NCBI GenBank assembly: GCA_007570785.1
Contig: ML662442.1
Location: forward strand, 64,086,285-64,150,284
Length of the DNA: 64,000 nt
Origin: Antilocapra americana
Lineage: Eukaryota > Chordata > Mammalia > Artiodactyla > Antilocapridae
Direction: 5' to 3'
Below, one piece after another: positions 11,513-22,949 of the stretch. Each line of letters begins with the position of its first letter. Position 1 is the first letter of the stretch. The notes beneath the pieces are model-generated. The model worked only from the letters and a program-made list of their open reading frames with translations. It was not told the origin of the DNA and ran no database searches. A program made the translations under genes and the position numbers.

Positions 11513-11705
11513 GAAGTCGCTCAGTTGTGTCCGACTCTTTGTGACCCCATGGACTGTAGCCCACCAGGCTCCTCTGTCCATGGGATTCTCCAGGCAGGAA
11601 TACTGGAGTGTTCTGCCATTTCTTTTTCCAGGAGATCTTCTGGACCCAGGGTTTGAACCTGGGCCTCCTGCATTGTAGGCAGATGCTCTACCGTCTGAGC
11701 CACCG
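11505..11705 (-). repeat. Bov-tA SINE, antisense
   Basis: 'gtgaaagtgaagtcgctcag' starts the reversed Bov-A body and the copy ends with the reversed tRNA head 'ctaccgtctgagccacc'. With the sense copy at 11288 it forms an inverted SINE pair. Confidence 0.9.
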
Positions 11706-12225
11706 CATAGAAAGATGCTTTTCATGAAAAGCAGGAAAATCTTAAAATGTTATGTGATAACCGTTAACTAGTGTAAATATGTCTACAGTTGTTGAGGGAA
11801 TGAAATGATGAAGACTTTGGGAGGTCAATGCTGAGGGTGGAAATTTTTGAGATGCAGTTATAAAGGGAAATGTGTAGGGGATTGTCAGTGTCCCACCCCA
11901 GTTCCTTCAGTGTGTGGCCTTGCAATTGAGGATGCTGATAGCATAGGTTTAAGATGTTTGTGGAGTTGAATGCCTCTTTACATTGTGTTTCAGATATGAT
12001 TAGCTTACTTCATCCATTTCTGCCTAGTAATTTGGGTTATACTTTTGTTCTTTTTTTCATGATGTGGAAATCAAAGTATGGAAGTCAGGTGACTTGTTCT
12101 CAGCTGTCAGCATTTCTCCAGCTGTAGGATGTTTCTGTTTTTAGTAGCTAGGCCAAAACTGGCATGGATGATGGAACTGACCCTTTCCACTGATTTTTGG
12201 GAACTATACCTACTATATATCTATT

Positions 12226-12331
12226 GTTGTTCAGTTGCTAAGTCCTGTCGACTGTTTTGTGACCCCATGGACTGTAGCCCAACAGGCTCCTCTGTCCATG
12301 GGATTTCTCATGCAGAAATATTGGATATACC
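12226..12331 (-). repeat. Partial Bov-A SINE, antisense
   Basis: 'accccatggactgtagccca' and 'aggctcctctgtccatggga' identify a truncated Bov-A body. Confidence 0.82.
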
Positions 12332-12789
12332 TTCTTGGGGAATATACGTACCTAGTAGAGTGAGTAGAAGAGAATTTTGCTTAATAAAGTTGTGCTTTGT
12401 TATCCAGATAGGAAACTTAACAGTTTATGTGAGGAAGGGCAGACTATTTGTTTTTTCTTCTATTGGTCTGTCTTTGATGAAGTCATTTGTGAATATATTT
12501 GAATATTAGTATATACTTCATGTACAATTTTATAATGTATTTTAAATGTATGCATTGTTTTCTTATAAAAGTAATGATTCTATTTGAAACATTTGAATAG
12601 CAGAGATGTGTTTAGTACAACCATGTCAGCCTTTTCATATATAATTATACACATAGTACAAGTGCATATATATATCTGCTCTTTAAAATGAGAATGATCT
12701 TCTTGACCAGAACAGATACCAGACAGAGATCTGAGTGTATTATGTTATATAAACTGTGTGTGTGAACTTTCCAGCAGTGCTGTTGCTGG

Positions 12790-12970
12790 CAGGTTTTGGT
12801 GGTTGAGTAACTGGATTCGAATTCTAGCCCCAAGACCTGTAACCTGAGGCAAGTTGCTTAATTGGCTAGTCTGTGAAAAGAGTTTAATATTGGTTAAGGG
12901 CATTACCATCTTCTGTAAAGTGCTTCCAGCAATGCCTGGCATAGACACTTGCTCAAATGTTAGGTGTTGT
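12790..12970 (+). repeat. MIR SINE
   Basis: 'ggattcgaattctagcccca', 'cctgaggcaagttgcttaat' and 'aatgcctggcatagacactt' follow the ancient MIR consensus in order. Confidence 0.65.
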
Positions 12971-13005
12971 TGTTACTACTAGTAGTGGTTAACTAGTTTT
13001 ACCTC

Positions 13006-13123
13006 TTTTGTTTTTGGCCACGCCATCCAGTTTGTGGGATCCTAGCTCCCAGACCAGGGATTGAGCCCTTACCCCTACTTCGGCATCTCAGAGTCTTAGC
13101 CACTGAACTGCAGGGAAGTCCCC
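13006..13123 (-). repeat. CHR-type SINE, antisense
   Basis: 'ttttggccacgcc', 'cagaccagggattgagccct', ending 'ctgcagggaagtccc'. Confidence 0.8.
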
Positions 13124-13310
13124 CTCACTTATCTTTACGGTATTAATTCACTTGGCAACATTACTTTTACTTGGATTTGTACAAAAGAATTTTAAAAATA
13201 GTTGGACCAAATTTTAAGTACTCGCAATGATCAATTTATAGTTTAAGTCCTTTATTTCAAGGTTGGTTATTATTTTATTTATTTATTTCTGGCTCTGCTG
13301 GGTCACTGTT

Positions 13311-13482
13311 GTTGCATGGTGGTGGACCACCAGGCTCCTCTGTGTATGGGATTTCTGAGGCAAGAATACTGGAGTGGGTTGCCATTTCCTTTTCTAGGGA
13401 ATCTTCCCAACCTAGGGATCGAACCTAGGTCTCCCACAGTGTGGACAGATTCTTTACCAAGTCTGAGCTACCAGGAAAACCT
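13311..13482 (-). repeat. Bov-tA SINE, antisense
   Basis: 'tgggttgccatttccttttc', 'agggatcgaacctaggtctc' and the end 'tgagctaccagg' mark a 5'-truncated reversed Bov-tA. Confidence 0.85.
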
Positions 13483-13589
13483 GTTAATGATTCATATCTA
13501 CAACAAGGTTTTCAGCTATTTGCTAATTTAATAGAAAAAATTTTGTGTTTCAAGTTCTAGACTCTTGTTGATTTTGACATACCATTGCA

Positions 13590-13802
13590 TTCAAGAATTT
13601 TATTTATTTTTTAAAAAATTAAAAATCTTTTAAACATTTTATTTACAGTGTTGTGTTAGTTTCAGGTGTACCACAAAGTGATCCAGTTATACATATACAT
13701 ATTGTTCAATCTCTTTCAGCTTCTTTGCCCTTATAGGGCAAAGAATATTGAGTACAGTTCCCTGTGCTATACAGTAGGCCCTTGTTGATTATCTGTCTAG
13801 TG
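13590..13802 (-). repeat. L1 3'-end fragment, antisense
   Basis: 'gtgttgtgttagtttcaggt', 'cagttatacatatacatatt' and 'ttccctgtgctatacagtag' are reversed L1 3' sequence. Confidence 0.8.
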
Positions 13803-13879
13803 TGTGTATGTTAATCCTAAGCTTCAAGAATTTATATATGCTTTATTTAACAAGATGGAGAATGATGTTGAGCAAGTCA

Positions 13880-14713
13880 GTTCAGTTCAGTCGCTCAGTC
13901 GTGTCTGATTCTTTGCGACCCCATGAATTGCAGTACGCCAGGCCTCTCTGTCCATCACCAACTCCCAGAGTCTACCCAAACCCATGTCCATTGAGTCGGT
14001 GATGCCGTCCAGCTATCCTCTCTCGTCCCCTTCACCTCCTGCCCCCAATCCTTCCCAGCATCAGGGTCTTTTCCAATGAGTCAAGTCTTTGCATGAGGTG
14101 GCCAAAGTATTGGAGTTTCAGTTTCAACATCAGTTCTTCCAATGAACACTCAGGACTAATCTCCTTTAGGATGGACTGGTTGGATCTTCTTGCAGTCCAA
14201 GGGACTCTCAAGAGTCTTCTCCAACACCACAGTTCAAAAGCGTCAATTCTTCGGTGCTCAACTTTCTTTATGATCCAACTCTTACAACCATACGTGACTA
14301 CTGGAAAAACCATAGCCTTGACTAGATGGACCTTGGTTGGCAAAGTAATATGTCTGCTTTTCAATATGCTATCTAGGTTGGTCATAGCTTTCCTTCCAAG
14401 GAGTAAGCATCTTTTAATTTCATGGCTGCAGTCACCATCTGTAGTGATTTTGGAGCCCCCCCAAATAAAGTCTGGCACTGTTTCCACTGTTTCCCCATCT
14501 ATTTCCCATGAAGTGATGTGACCAGATGCCATGATGTTAGTTTTCTTAATGTTAGCTTTAAGCCAACTTTTTCACTCTCCTCTTTCATTTTCATCAAGAG
14601 GCTTGTTAGTTCCTCTTCACTTTCTGCCATAAGGGTGGTGTTGTCTGCATATCCGAGGTTACTGATATTTCTCGTGGCAATCTTGATTCCAGCTTGTGCT
14701 TCTGCAGCCCAGC
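13880..14713 (-). mobile_element. BovB LINE, 5'-truncated, antisense in intron 1
   Basis: The 3' third of a BovB (RTE-clade) retrotransposon. The minus-strand frame 14032-14532 encodes the C-terminal part of the ORF (ITSWEIDGETVETV, FELWCWRRLLRVPW, FGHLMQRLDSLEKTLMLGRI). The terminal 'gttcagttcag' tail lies at the left end, as expected for a minus-strand copy. A short direct repeat flanks it (gcaagtca at 13872-13879 and 14716-14723), a likely target-site duplication. The catalytic core of the reverse transcriptase is absent. Confidence 0.92.
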
Positions 14714-14818
14714 GGGCAAGTCAAGTCATGCTCAATTTTTATTTTTATGTTGAATAGGATATCATTTACCCTGTGAAAATAAATCTGTGATGTGCTAAGA
14801 ATGCTGTTAGATACCAAG

Positions 14819-14947
14819 AATTTTTTTTTTCTTTTTTTAAAAACTTTTAATTTCTTTTTTTTTTTTTTTTATTATTGTTTTTGCCATACATTGTCATGAT
14901 ATCACCATGGGTTTACATATGCTTCCCCTCCGGGTCCCCCCTCCCTC
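14819..14947 (-). repeat. L1 3' end with reversed A tail
   Basis: A long T run (14848-14868) is followed by 'ttttgccatacattgtcatg' and 'atatgcttcccctccgg'. The same segment recurs near 37790-37850, so both come from one relatively recent L1 subfamily. Confidence 0.78.
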
Positions 14948-15489
14948 CAAGAATTATTTTTAGGGGCATTGAGATAGCTGTATGGCTATGGAGCTTGAGT
15001 GATTTATTACCCACCCAAATGGATTTGTATCTTTGTTGCTCAGTACAAGTGTATTGAGCAGCTCCTGTGAGCCAAACACTGTGCTAGGCTTTGAGGAGGA
15101 TAAGACATAGCACTTAAGGAACTTGGAGTAGGGCAACCATACAGATGAATAGGGGTGTCATTATGAAAAGTTCCCCCTTTCACTTTCAAAGGAATCCTGG
15201 TTTGGGTGGTAAAAAACCAGGAATCCTGGTTTGGGTAGACTCTTTAGCTTAGAATCTAATGGAGAAAACATTTAAGAGGACATGTATAATGGGATATATT
15301 CATGCTGTGATTGGAGGAAGCACTCAGTACCTGTAAGGATATTGGATTACCTCATTCAGCCCTGAGCTGGTCATCAGGAAAGTTTTCCCTGGCAGTAGAC
15401 GGTTAATCTGAGTTTTTACTTTTAAGTTGATTGTTCTCAACTGTTATAATTTCTTAGTCTGGCATAAAATGAAGGTATGGAATAAGTGA

Positions 15490-15660
15490 AAGAGGAGCAG
15501 TGATTTTCAAATTTCTATTGCACATTAGTCACCCTGAGAGGCTTTTAAAAAAAGTACTAGAGGCTGGCCTCACCTCCAGAGATTCTGATTTAGGTGGCCT
15601 GGGGTGAGAACTGGATCATAATCATGTGAAAAAGCTCTTCAGGTGGTTTTAATGTAGGAC
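15490..15660 (+). repeat. hAT-Charlie non-autonomous DNA transposon relic (MER5-like)
   Basis: 'gtgattttcaaa', 'agaggcttttaaaaa', 'cacctccagagattctgatt' and 'taggtggcctggggtgagaa' follow a common mammalian Charlie-type MITE. Confidence 0.6.
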
Positions 15661-15689
15661 AAGCTCTAGAATTTTCACTTAGGACAACC

Positions 15690-15830
15690 TTGCCATCCAA
15701 TAGAGGAGATAATTACTGGGGCCTAGAGAATTCGCATGACTTGCCCGATATCACACAGCTAGTGAGTGGTAGGGCCAGTACTATCAGTAGAATATCAGTC
15801 TCCTGATTTATAGTCCTAAACCTGTCTTTT
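15690..15830 (-). repeat. MIR SINE, antisense
   Basis: 'gcatgacttgcccgatatca' and 'cacacagctagtgagtggta' are the well-known reversed MIR core. Confidence 0.7.
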
Positions 15831-16189
15831 TTGGTAGCCAGCTTGCCTTGCATGGTTATTCAAATGCCACTGTTATCCTTGTCACTGCTTAATTGTCCTT
15901 TTGGTATAGCCAGAGTGATCCGCATAGCACTTGTTCTCCAATGGTTGTTGGTTAATTGAAATCATGATAAACTAAACATTAAATTATTTCAGGAACATTT
16001 TTCATTTAAAAATGACTAAATTTAATTAATTACATTACTTAATTTTTCCTCTTACTTTCAGAATGTAAGCATAGAATTCAGCCTTTCTTCTCCATTCCAC
16101 ATATTGCCAAGAATCCAGTATATTTCCAAGGGGCACTTTGGAGCGAGTATTGAGATGTCAGTGTTAAATGGGCCAATTTTATATCACTA

Positions 16190-16450
16190 ATTTATCATTC
16201 CTACAGCTTTATTGATGTACAATTGACAAATAAGATTGTATATATTTAAAGTGTACAGCATGATGATTTGATATAAGCATACATTGTGAGATGATGGCCA
16301 CATCAAGTTATTAACATATCCACACTTGTTTTTTTGGTTAGAATTCTTGAGATCCACTCTCAGCAAAATTCAAATATATAATACAGTATTAACTTTGTTC
16401 ACCATGCTGTACATTAGATCTTTAGAGCTTATTACTAAGTTCTTAGAATA
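16190..16450 (-). repeat. Old L1 (L1M) 3'-end fragment, antisense
   Basis: 'ttattgatgtacaattgaca', 'agatgatggccacatcaagt' and 'caccatgctgtacattagat' are reversed L1M 3' UTR segments. Confidence 0.7.
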
Positions 16451-18024
16451 AGAATAAAACAGAAAAAAGCAAAAGATGGATTTATTTCACTTTTTTCAGA
16501 TTTCCTTTCAGTTCTGTGCATTTGTGATTGTATAAATACTCTTTGTTGCTAGCTTTCAAGTGTAAGCTAAGTGAGCAGCGATGATCTTTTCTATGTAGGT
16601 GTATTTGACCCAAGATATGTATTGCTTTATTAAAACTTTTGTTTAAATATAAGCTGTGTATTTTTCAACACAAGTGTAAAAGCAGAAAGGAAACATTTAC
16701 TTGTTCTCACATATTTCAGTAGCTGTAAATAGATCCATGGTAAACTAACACTTGATGAACATCTGCATGCCAGGCACTCAAGCTTAATAAGGTTTGAACT
16801 GTAATAAAAATAAACAGCTTTATTAAAAGTGTAGTATTAATTTTTTTGGTTTTGGTGTTGAATATGAGTAGTTGATATAAAAACTTCAGCAAAAAAAAGG
16901 TTTTAGCTGTCATTATTTGCTTTTATCTACAAAATAGGTATGTGTGTGTGCCTGTGTATAGGGTGTGTGTCTGTAAATAATATTAAAGCTTACTGAAATT
17001 ACAATAAAAATTTAGTTTTTTTGGCTTATGTTAACTATGACTTATCATGAATATTTATTATCTGGCATATTGTAAGCCATATTAATGGAGTGTGTTTCTA
17101 AAGGTCAAATATATGAAAATAGAGGATTGTAACAGAATGAAATAAATGACTTCTTAAATATCTTTAATGGTAAATTAATCATTAATATATAGAATAAAAA
17201 TTATGTAACTATCCAAGAATTTTGTTCAGTTCTGGTTCAGACAACATTTTTGTCTAAAAGCATGGAGGATAATGGTATGGGGAGACCACCAGCTGATGAA
17301 TTTAGCAATTGACTTTATCAGTTTAAACAGACACCCTTTTTCCCTTAACCTCCTCCTGAGGCATATAATTATTCTACCCATAATAAGAAAACAGAAAAAC
17401 AAGGACCAAGTGTGAAATGTCGCTCTAGAATTAGTACATGTCCTTGGAAGAGCTGTTAGGGAAACTATAAGATCTTTTTGCTTTTAACCATTGAATCTCT
17501 AGAAAAGCATATTTAGAGCTATGTATTTTTAAAGTGTGAATTTTTATGTTTGAATTTCCCATGTTAATGATGGAATGAAAAAAATTTTAAATCTTTTCTG
17601 AGGGAAAAATAAAAGTCAGAGCTTGTACAGATGACAACACATAATTGATGTTGTTAACAAATAAGCATGGAAGAGATTGCCAAAATCTTGTTGGCTTGTG
17701 TTCAAAAGTTATATGAAAAATGTAGTTTTGGAGTTAAGAAAATGTGTCTTATAAAGGATCTTGAGGTTTATTGATTAACTCAACTTTAACCCTGAGTTGA
17801 GTACTGTGCTTCAGAAAATTATTAAAGCTGTTTAACATAAAAATGGATTTATAGAAATGTAGAATATGGTATAACTATATAAGTTAAACTGTGTTTGAAT
17901 ACCGGTTTTACCATTCTTAACAGATGTTAATTTATATTGAGTTCAGTTAGTTGAGTTGCTTTAGCTTAGGATATGAATTAAAAAGTAAATAAAATAACAC
18001 AGTTTTCTTTTTGTGATGTTATAG

Positions 18025-18153
18025 AGGTGAATTCCAATGAGTGTGAAACCGTATCAAGCAAACAAGAAATGTCAGAAGAATTTGAAGCCAACACCATGGA
18101 TTTTCTGGTAGATTTGCCATTTGCTACCATAGATATTAAAGATGATAGTGAAA
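18025..18153 (+). CDS. AKAP7: AKAP7 coding exon 2
   Basis: Encodes residues 7 (shared) to 50 (shared), reading VNSNECETVSSKQEMSEEFE, then ANTMDFLVDLPFATIDIKDD. This acidic, low-complexity N-terminal region matches the long AKAP7 isoforms and precedes the basic cluster in exon 3. Acceptor ttatAG ends at 18024 and the strong donor GTAAGT starts at 18154. An alternative acceptor two bases downstream (AG at 18025-18026) would break the frame. A Bov-tA SINE sits only about 140 bases downstream. No catalytic residues are in this exon. Confidence 0.93.
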
Positions 18154-18289
18154 GTAAGTACTTTATTAAATAAATACGTGTTTAGAAGCAGTGAACAGTA
18201 AATTTAGTGATACATATTTTTTTTCTTAATAAGTTATTTTACCTTAAGTATTGTTATGTTTTTGAGTTTGAGTTGTTAATTAATAATTG

Positions 18290-18489
18290 TTTGGCTCCAT
18301 AGTAAAGAATCCGCCTGCCAGTGCAGGAGATGTGAATTCAATCCCTGGGTCAGGAAGATCCCCCGGAGAAGTAAATGGCAACCCATTTCAGTATTCTTGC
18401 CTGGGAAATCCCATGGACAGAGGAGCCTGGTGGGCTACATTCTGTGGGGTTGCAAAAGAGACGGACACGATTTACTGTGACTAAACAAC
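18290..18489 (+). repeat. Bov-tA SINE close to exon 2
   Basis: 'ccatagtaaagaatccgcct', 'ggtcaggaagatcccccgga' and 'agacggacacgatttactgt' show a nearly complete sense copy. Confidence 0.9.
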
Positions 18490-19426
18490 AGTAACAACTC
18501 TCAAGATGATCATAATGCTTAACTATGAACCTAAGGTTAAGTTAACCTTAACTTAAATCAAAGTTCAAAACAGAGTAGTTCAGTGAGTTTTCTTTCTTTC
18601 AGTCTACGTCTTTCCTAAATGGGGCATTCAGTTCTCACTGAAATGATCATAATCCTTATTTTACCTCACCGACTTCTGAGTCTAGCTTTGTAATTATTGG
18701 AGGTTTTAGAGATACTGGAAATCACCATGTTATTATTTACTTATTAGCTAATACTATTAAGTTGCATATTAAAGATATTTCAGATCTTAAGTATTCTAAA
18801 GTATTGATTAAAACCTCATTTACTTGAAAAAATTTTTTAACAAAAATGTATATCAAAAAAAGATTGAATCTTAGTACTTGGTATAGTAACTGATTGTCTT
18901 GAGTCAGTTTTTTAAAAAGTGTAAATTGTGTCCTGTATTTCTCTGTAATTTATTGGAGAAGTCTGTAATGTTTATTCCAAATTTTGTTAAAGGACTTAAG
19001 GCAAATGTTTGTCCCAAATAAGAAAAAATGATTGGTGCTTGGCAAAGGATGTAAAAGATAATGCTCAGTTAGTAAATAAATATATGGAAAATTATTCAAC
19101 TTCATAAGTATCAAAGGATGTACATTAAAATATGATTGTAACTTATCAGATTGGCACATCAAAATGGCTACTGAAATCATTATGAAAATTAACAAGTATA
19201 ATAAATTAAATTTATGGGATGGGTTTACAGGCTTCACTACAACTAATACTTTTTTTTCTGCTGAACAATAAAAGTTCCTCTGAATAATCCAGAGAAAGAT
19301 CCAGGGCACATGGCCAAAGCTTTCTACATTTTGCTTCTGTTGTCATTGATCTTTAATGTTTTTATTGTAAACTTGATGTTGCTTGAATACTTTGCTCATT
19401 GTAGTTTTATATGCATTAAATAAAAG

Positions 19427-19563
19427 TGTTAGTCACTCAGTCGTGTCCGATTCTTTGCGACCCCATGGACTGTAGCCCACCAGGTTTCTCTGTCCATGGA
19501 ATTCTCTAGTCAGAAATATTGGAGTGCTCATTTCCTTCTCCAGGGGATCCTCCTGACCTAAGG
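19427..19563 (-). repeat. Bov-A SINE, antisense, truncated
   Basis: 'gttagtcactcagtcgtgtc' to 'ttctccaggggatcctcctg'. The tRNA head is missing. Confidence 0.88.
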
Positions 19564-20656
19564 AAAATAAAAGGATAATAGTAAATTGTATTTTAGAACT
19601 TAGATTATGATTTAAAAGTTATAAATGAAATGAAGTTCAGTAAGGAAGAAAGGAATTTTATACTCTGGTCATTGAGATAAACCTGCTAATGAAAGGCGTA
19701 GAAGATATGCAAACAAGTGTCTAGCAAGTTAACCATAAATCAGCAGGACTCACTGAAATAGAAAAACACAAGCATACTACTTACAAGTGTAAGTTAAACT
19801 GTACTATAACAATAAATACAGGATTATTTCCCCCCTTTATTTGTCCAGCTCACATCAGATTATTTTAAACTTTACCCTGTCTGTGATGTCTAACAAAAGA
19901 AAAAATTTAGATAATCCATTTCAAAGGAAAGCTTAATAGTTAGTTATTGATAAAAGGAAGCTAAAGGAATTTAGAAAAATGCTATACTTCTTTATTTTTA
20001 CCAAGAGGTTGTATTCTGAACTGGGAGCTTTAGGCTGTATCATTCTCATGATACTGAAATTGATAGAGCTATTATAAATTATAACTATTACCTTCAGAGA
20101 TTATGATTTTCCTTCTCTGAATATCTGCAAAATGGACTTATGGAACATTTGAAATGGCAAAAATAAGTAGTTACAGACAGGAGGTAAGCTATAAAACAGG
20201 TAAGCTATAAAACAACTTAAAATACTGAAGACTTCAGTGGCCTGTTCCTCTGCTTAGTACCATTTATACTGAGTAAAATACAGCAAAACTATGTCTTATA
20301 TTCGAAGTAAGAAATAGATTTTGCAGTGCTTCCCAATATACATATATATGTAAAAAACTGAAGTTTCATGAAGCAATACTTACATATACCAGCAGCAGTA
20401 GACTGTTTACCATTCTGTTATTTTGTTTTGCTTTCCTTTGCATTCCAATCTGCCCATTCTGACTATTAAAAAGTACTTTTTAAAATTAACTTCTGTGGTG
20501 ATTTTATAACCCACTAATGGGTTGGTACTTGCAGTTTGAAAAATGAAAAGATAGACTATAGGTCCTGGATTCTCTTTCTACTGTGTTAATTTTGAGATGA
20601 ACTAAAGGTTACAAAATCAACTGGATTTTTAGTTTGGCCACCGTTCTTTATTTAAT

Positions 20657-20723
20657 TTCTGCATCTCTTGTGTCTCCTGCATTGCAGGCAGATTCTTTAC
20701 CAATTGCGTCACCTCGGAAGCCC
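20657..20723 (-). repeat. tRNA-Glu head of a Bov-tA SINE, antisense
   Basis: Only the head remains: 'tgtctcctgcattgcaggca', 'gattctttaccaatt', 'ggaagccc'. It is not a functional tRNA gene. Confidence 0.75.
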
Positions 20724-21095
20724 AGTTTCAACATAAAATATCTTAATTAGTACAGATGTAATAGCAGTTGGCTCTGTTATTCCAGATCACAGATTATATT
20801 AAAATTGGTTTCCTTTTCCTGAGTGCCAGTTTACTAACAGCAGATGGAGGTGGGCTTGGAATGTATTTAGAAGTGGATTTAAAATATGTGGTACTTCATT
20901 AGCATATTATATTGTGGCTTCTGTTTAAAGTTAGTTTATGTTTAGTTCATGTCACTACAAAGTAAGGACTGTTTCTTATATGTATCTGAAATTACAAGCA
21001 GCTCAACATATTTGATTTTTCAAATGAAAAAAGCTGCATGGAGATAAAACCCAGGGGTATCACAGGAGGCAATTCAGATACTGCTCATACTTGAC

Positions 21096-21302
21096 AAGTG
21101 GTGCTAGTGGTAAAGAATCTGCCTGCCAGTGCAGGAGACATGGAACACAGGTTTGATTTTGGGTTGGGAAGATCGAAGATCCCTTAGAGGAGGAAATGGC
21201 AACCCACTCCAGTATTCTTGCTTGGGAAAGCTCATGGACAGAGGAGCCTGGCAGGCTTCAGTCCATGAGGCCGCAAAGAGTTGGACACTACTGAGCATAC
21301 AC
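21096..21302 (+). repeat. Bov-tA SINE
   Basis: 'agtggtaaagaatctgcctg', 'aaatggcaacccactccagt' and 'gagttggacactactgagca'. A small local duplication (gaagatcgaagatc) lies in the middle. Confidence 0.88.
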
Positions 21303-22734
21303 ACACAGGACAATGTGAGTGAGAGTGCTGTGAACTTTTTATAAAAGTTCTGACAAGCTCACATATATAAAAGAAGCTTATTTATATTTCAAATTTGTAT
21401 TCTCTGTGAAGGTATGTCATTTTAACCATATTAATCATTATGCATATTGTTGAGAAGTGTAATAGAGAAATGGTTGCACAAACAGACCAGTTAATTCTGT
21501 CTTAACCTGTAACAATACAGTCAGACTTATTACCCAGATCACCTTGTTCTTAATTGATTCGTCTTCTGCGTCTCCTTCTAGGGTTCACAGATATGTTGAT
21601 CCTAGAAAGAAAGCATGTCTGTTCCCACAAATGCTTAATTTTTAAATTTTAAACATTTTCTACTATTTTTCTTAGAAGTTCACATTAAAATATTATTTGC
21701 AACATTCATTTAAAATTATTTACTATTAATATTTCAAAGAAAAACTGGATAAGGACAGTTTCTTCTGCTCTTGGTTTTGTTCATAGTAGTAACTACTTAT
21801 CTAGAACCACAAGAGGGAAGCAGTTTGTTCCAGTGGGAATTACACTAGAAGGAGAGCTTTGAAAGGTCCGGATACCAGGTTTGACTCTGTGACACTGAGC
21901 TGTTTTCAAAACATTTTTTTCTCTTCTGTTTGTTGTATGTAAAATAAGGAGTTTAGTTAGATACGCACAGATCTTGTGCTCTTGGTCACTGTGGTTTATT
22001 AGAGCTGATCTCAAAAATGAGACCAAATTCATAAGACTGAATCTAAGGCAAGGTACTTCCCCCTCCTCTCCAAAATCGTGCCTCGGAAGATATAGTTATA
22101 TTTGCAGTTTACAAAGTCGCTATGAGTTTCTCTACTGTTCAAGAAGACACAATTTGAAATATAAATTAGTGGTAGTTTTCCATGCATTTGGAAGCCTCTG
22201 ATAGAATCTGTTAAAGAAAAAAAGCATTTCACATTGATTTGGAAATTACTTCTAGAAGTATAGTTTCATAATAAGAATTATTGTTAGAAAAAGAACATTG
22301 TTAGAAATGTCTTTTGAAGATGACTTTAAAAAGCATGCTGAGTGTTTTTCAAGTTAGTTATGGTCAAGGACTATTTTTTTTTCCTTTAGTTTCTTATTGG
22401 TTGCTGGCTGATACTTTCGTAAAATATGTAATAAAACATTAATTATTAGAAAAAAATCATTAAAGAAAAAGATCTGCAAAACAGAAGCCAGAATTTAACA
22501 GACAAAATTACTTTGCCTACTTGCTCTGAAAGTTTATAAAGCATCCCCTCAGTTTTTGCTAATTGTTTGTAGTGTGACATTAGCCAGAAATTGAACTTTC
22601 AGTGGCACTGCTGCAAGTGATTTTTTGTAAAAGTTAGGAATATACATATTACAGGATGGAGAAAAAATGATTTTTACTAGCATCATGAAAATTGTGGCAA
22701 GGGGAAGAGAATGGTTGTTAGTTATGCTTCAGAT

Positions 22735-22925
22735 CAGAAGTTGGTGCACCATGTCCCATGGGTCAGATCTGACTATCTGCCTTGTAAATAAAGTTTTATT
22801 GGAAAACATTTGTACCCATTCAGCTGTGTTTTGTCTACAGCTGACTTGGGTAGTTAAGACTACTCTGCGAGGCCTAAAATATTTCATTATGAAGTCTTTT
22901 ACAGAAGAATTTGCCAATTTCTATT
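22735..22925 (-). repeat. hAT-Charlie non-autonomous DNA transposon relic
   Basis: 'gtaaataaagttttattgga', 'cctaaaatatttcattat' and 'ttacagaagaatttgcca' follow, reversed, a common mammalian Charlie-type MITE ('tgtaaagggccagatagtaa' family). Confidence 0.7.
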
Positions 22926-22933
22926 TTAGGTTT

Positions 22934-22949
22934 GAAAATGACAATTATG
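22934..22949 (+). repeat. Left target-site duplication of the intron-2 L1
   Basis: gaaaatgacaattatg here and gaaaattacaattatg at 24957-24972 agree at 15 of 16 positions and flank the L1 exactly. Confidence 0.85.

Larger units (their letters stand above)
10649..18024 (+). other. AKAP7: AKAP7 intron 1
   Basis: A phase-1 intron of 7376 bases, donor GTGAGC and acceptor ...gttatAG. It holds the right flank of the CpG island, several SINEs, a truncated BovB, L1, MIR and hAT relics, all listed separately. In 11706-12220 and 16450-18020 I see only AT-rich unique sequence. Confidence 0.85.

Noticed and set aside
11355..11725. Opposed open frames with peptides such as MDRGAWWATVHGV
   Set aside because: These peptides are translations of Bov-tA/Bov-A SINEs and recur at many SINE copies in the window.
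20657..20723. tRNA-like sequence
   Set aside because: It is the tRNA-Glu-derived head of a SINE, lacks a complete cloverleaf and recurs in every Bov-tA and CHR copy. None was accepted as a tRNA gene.
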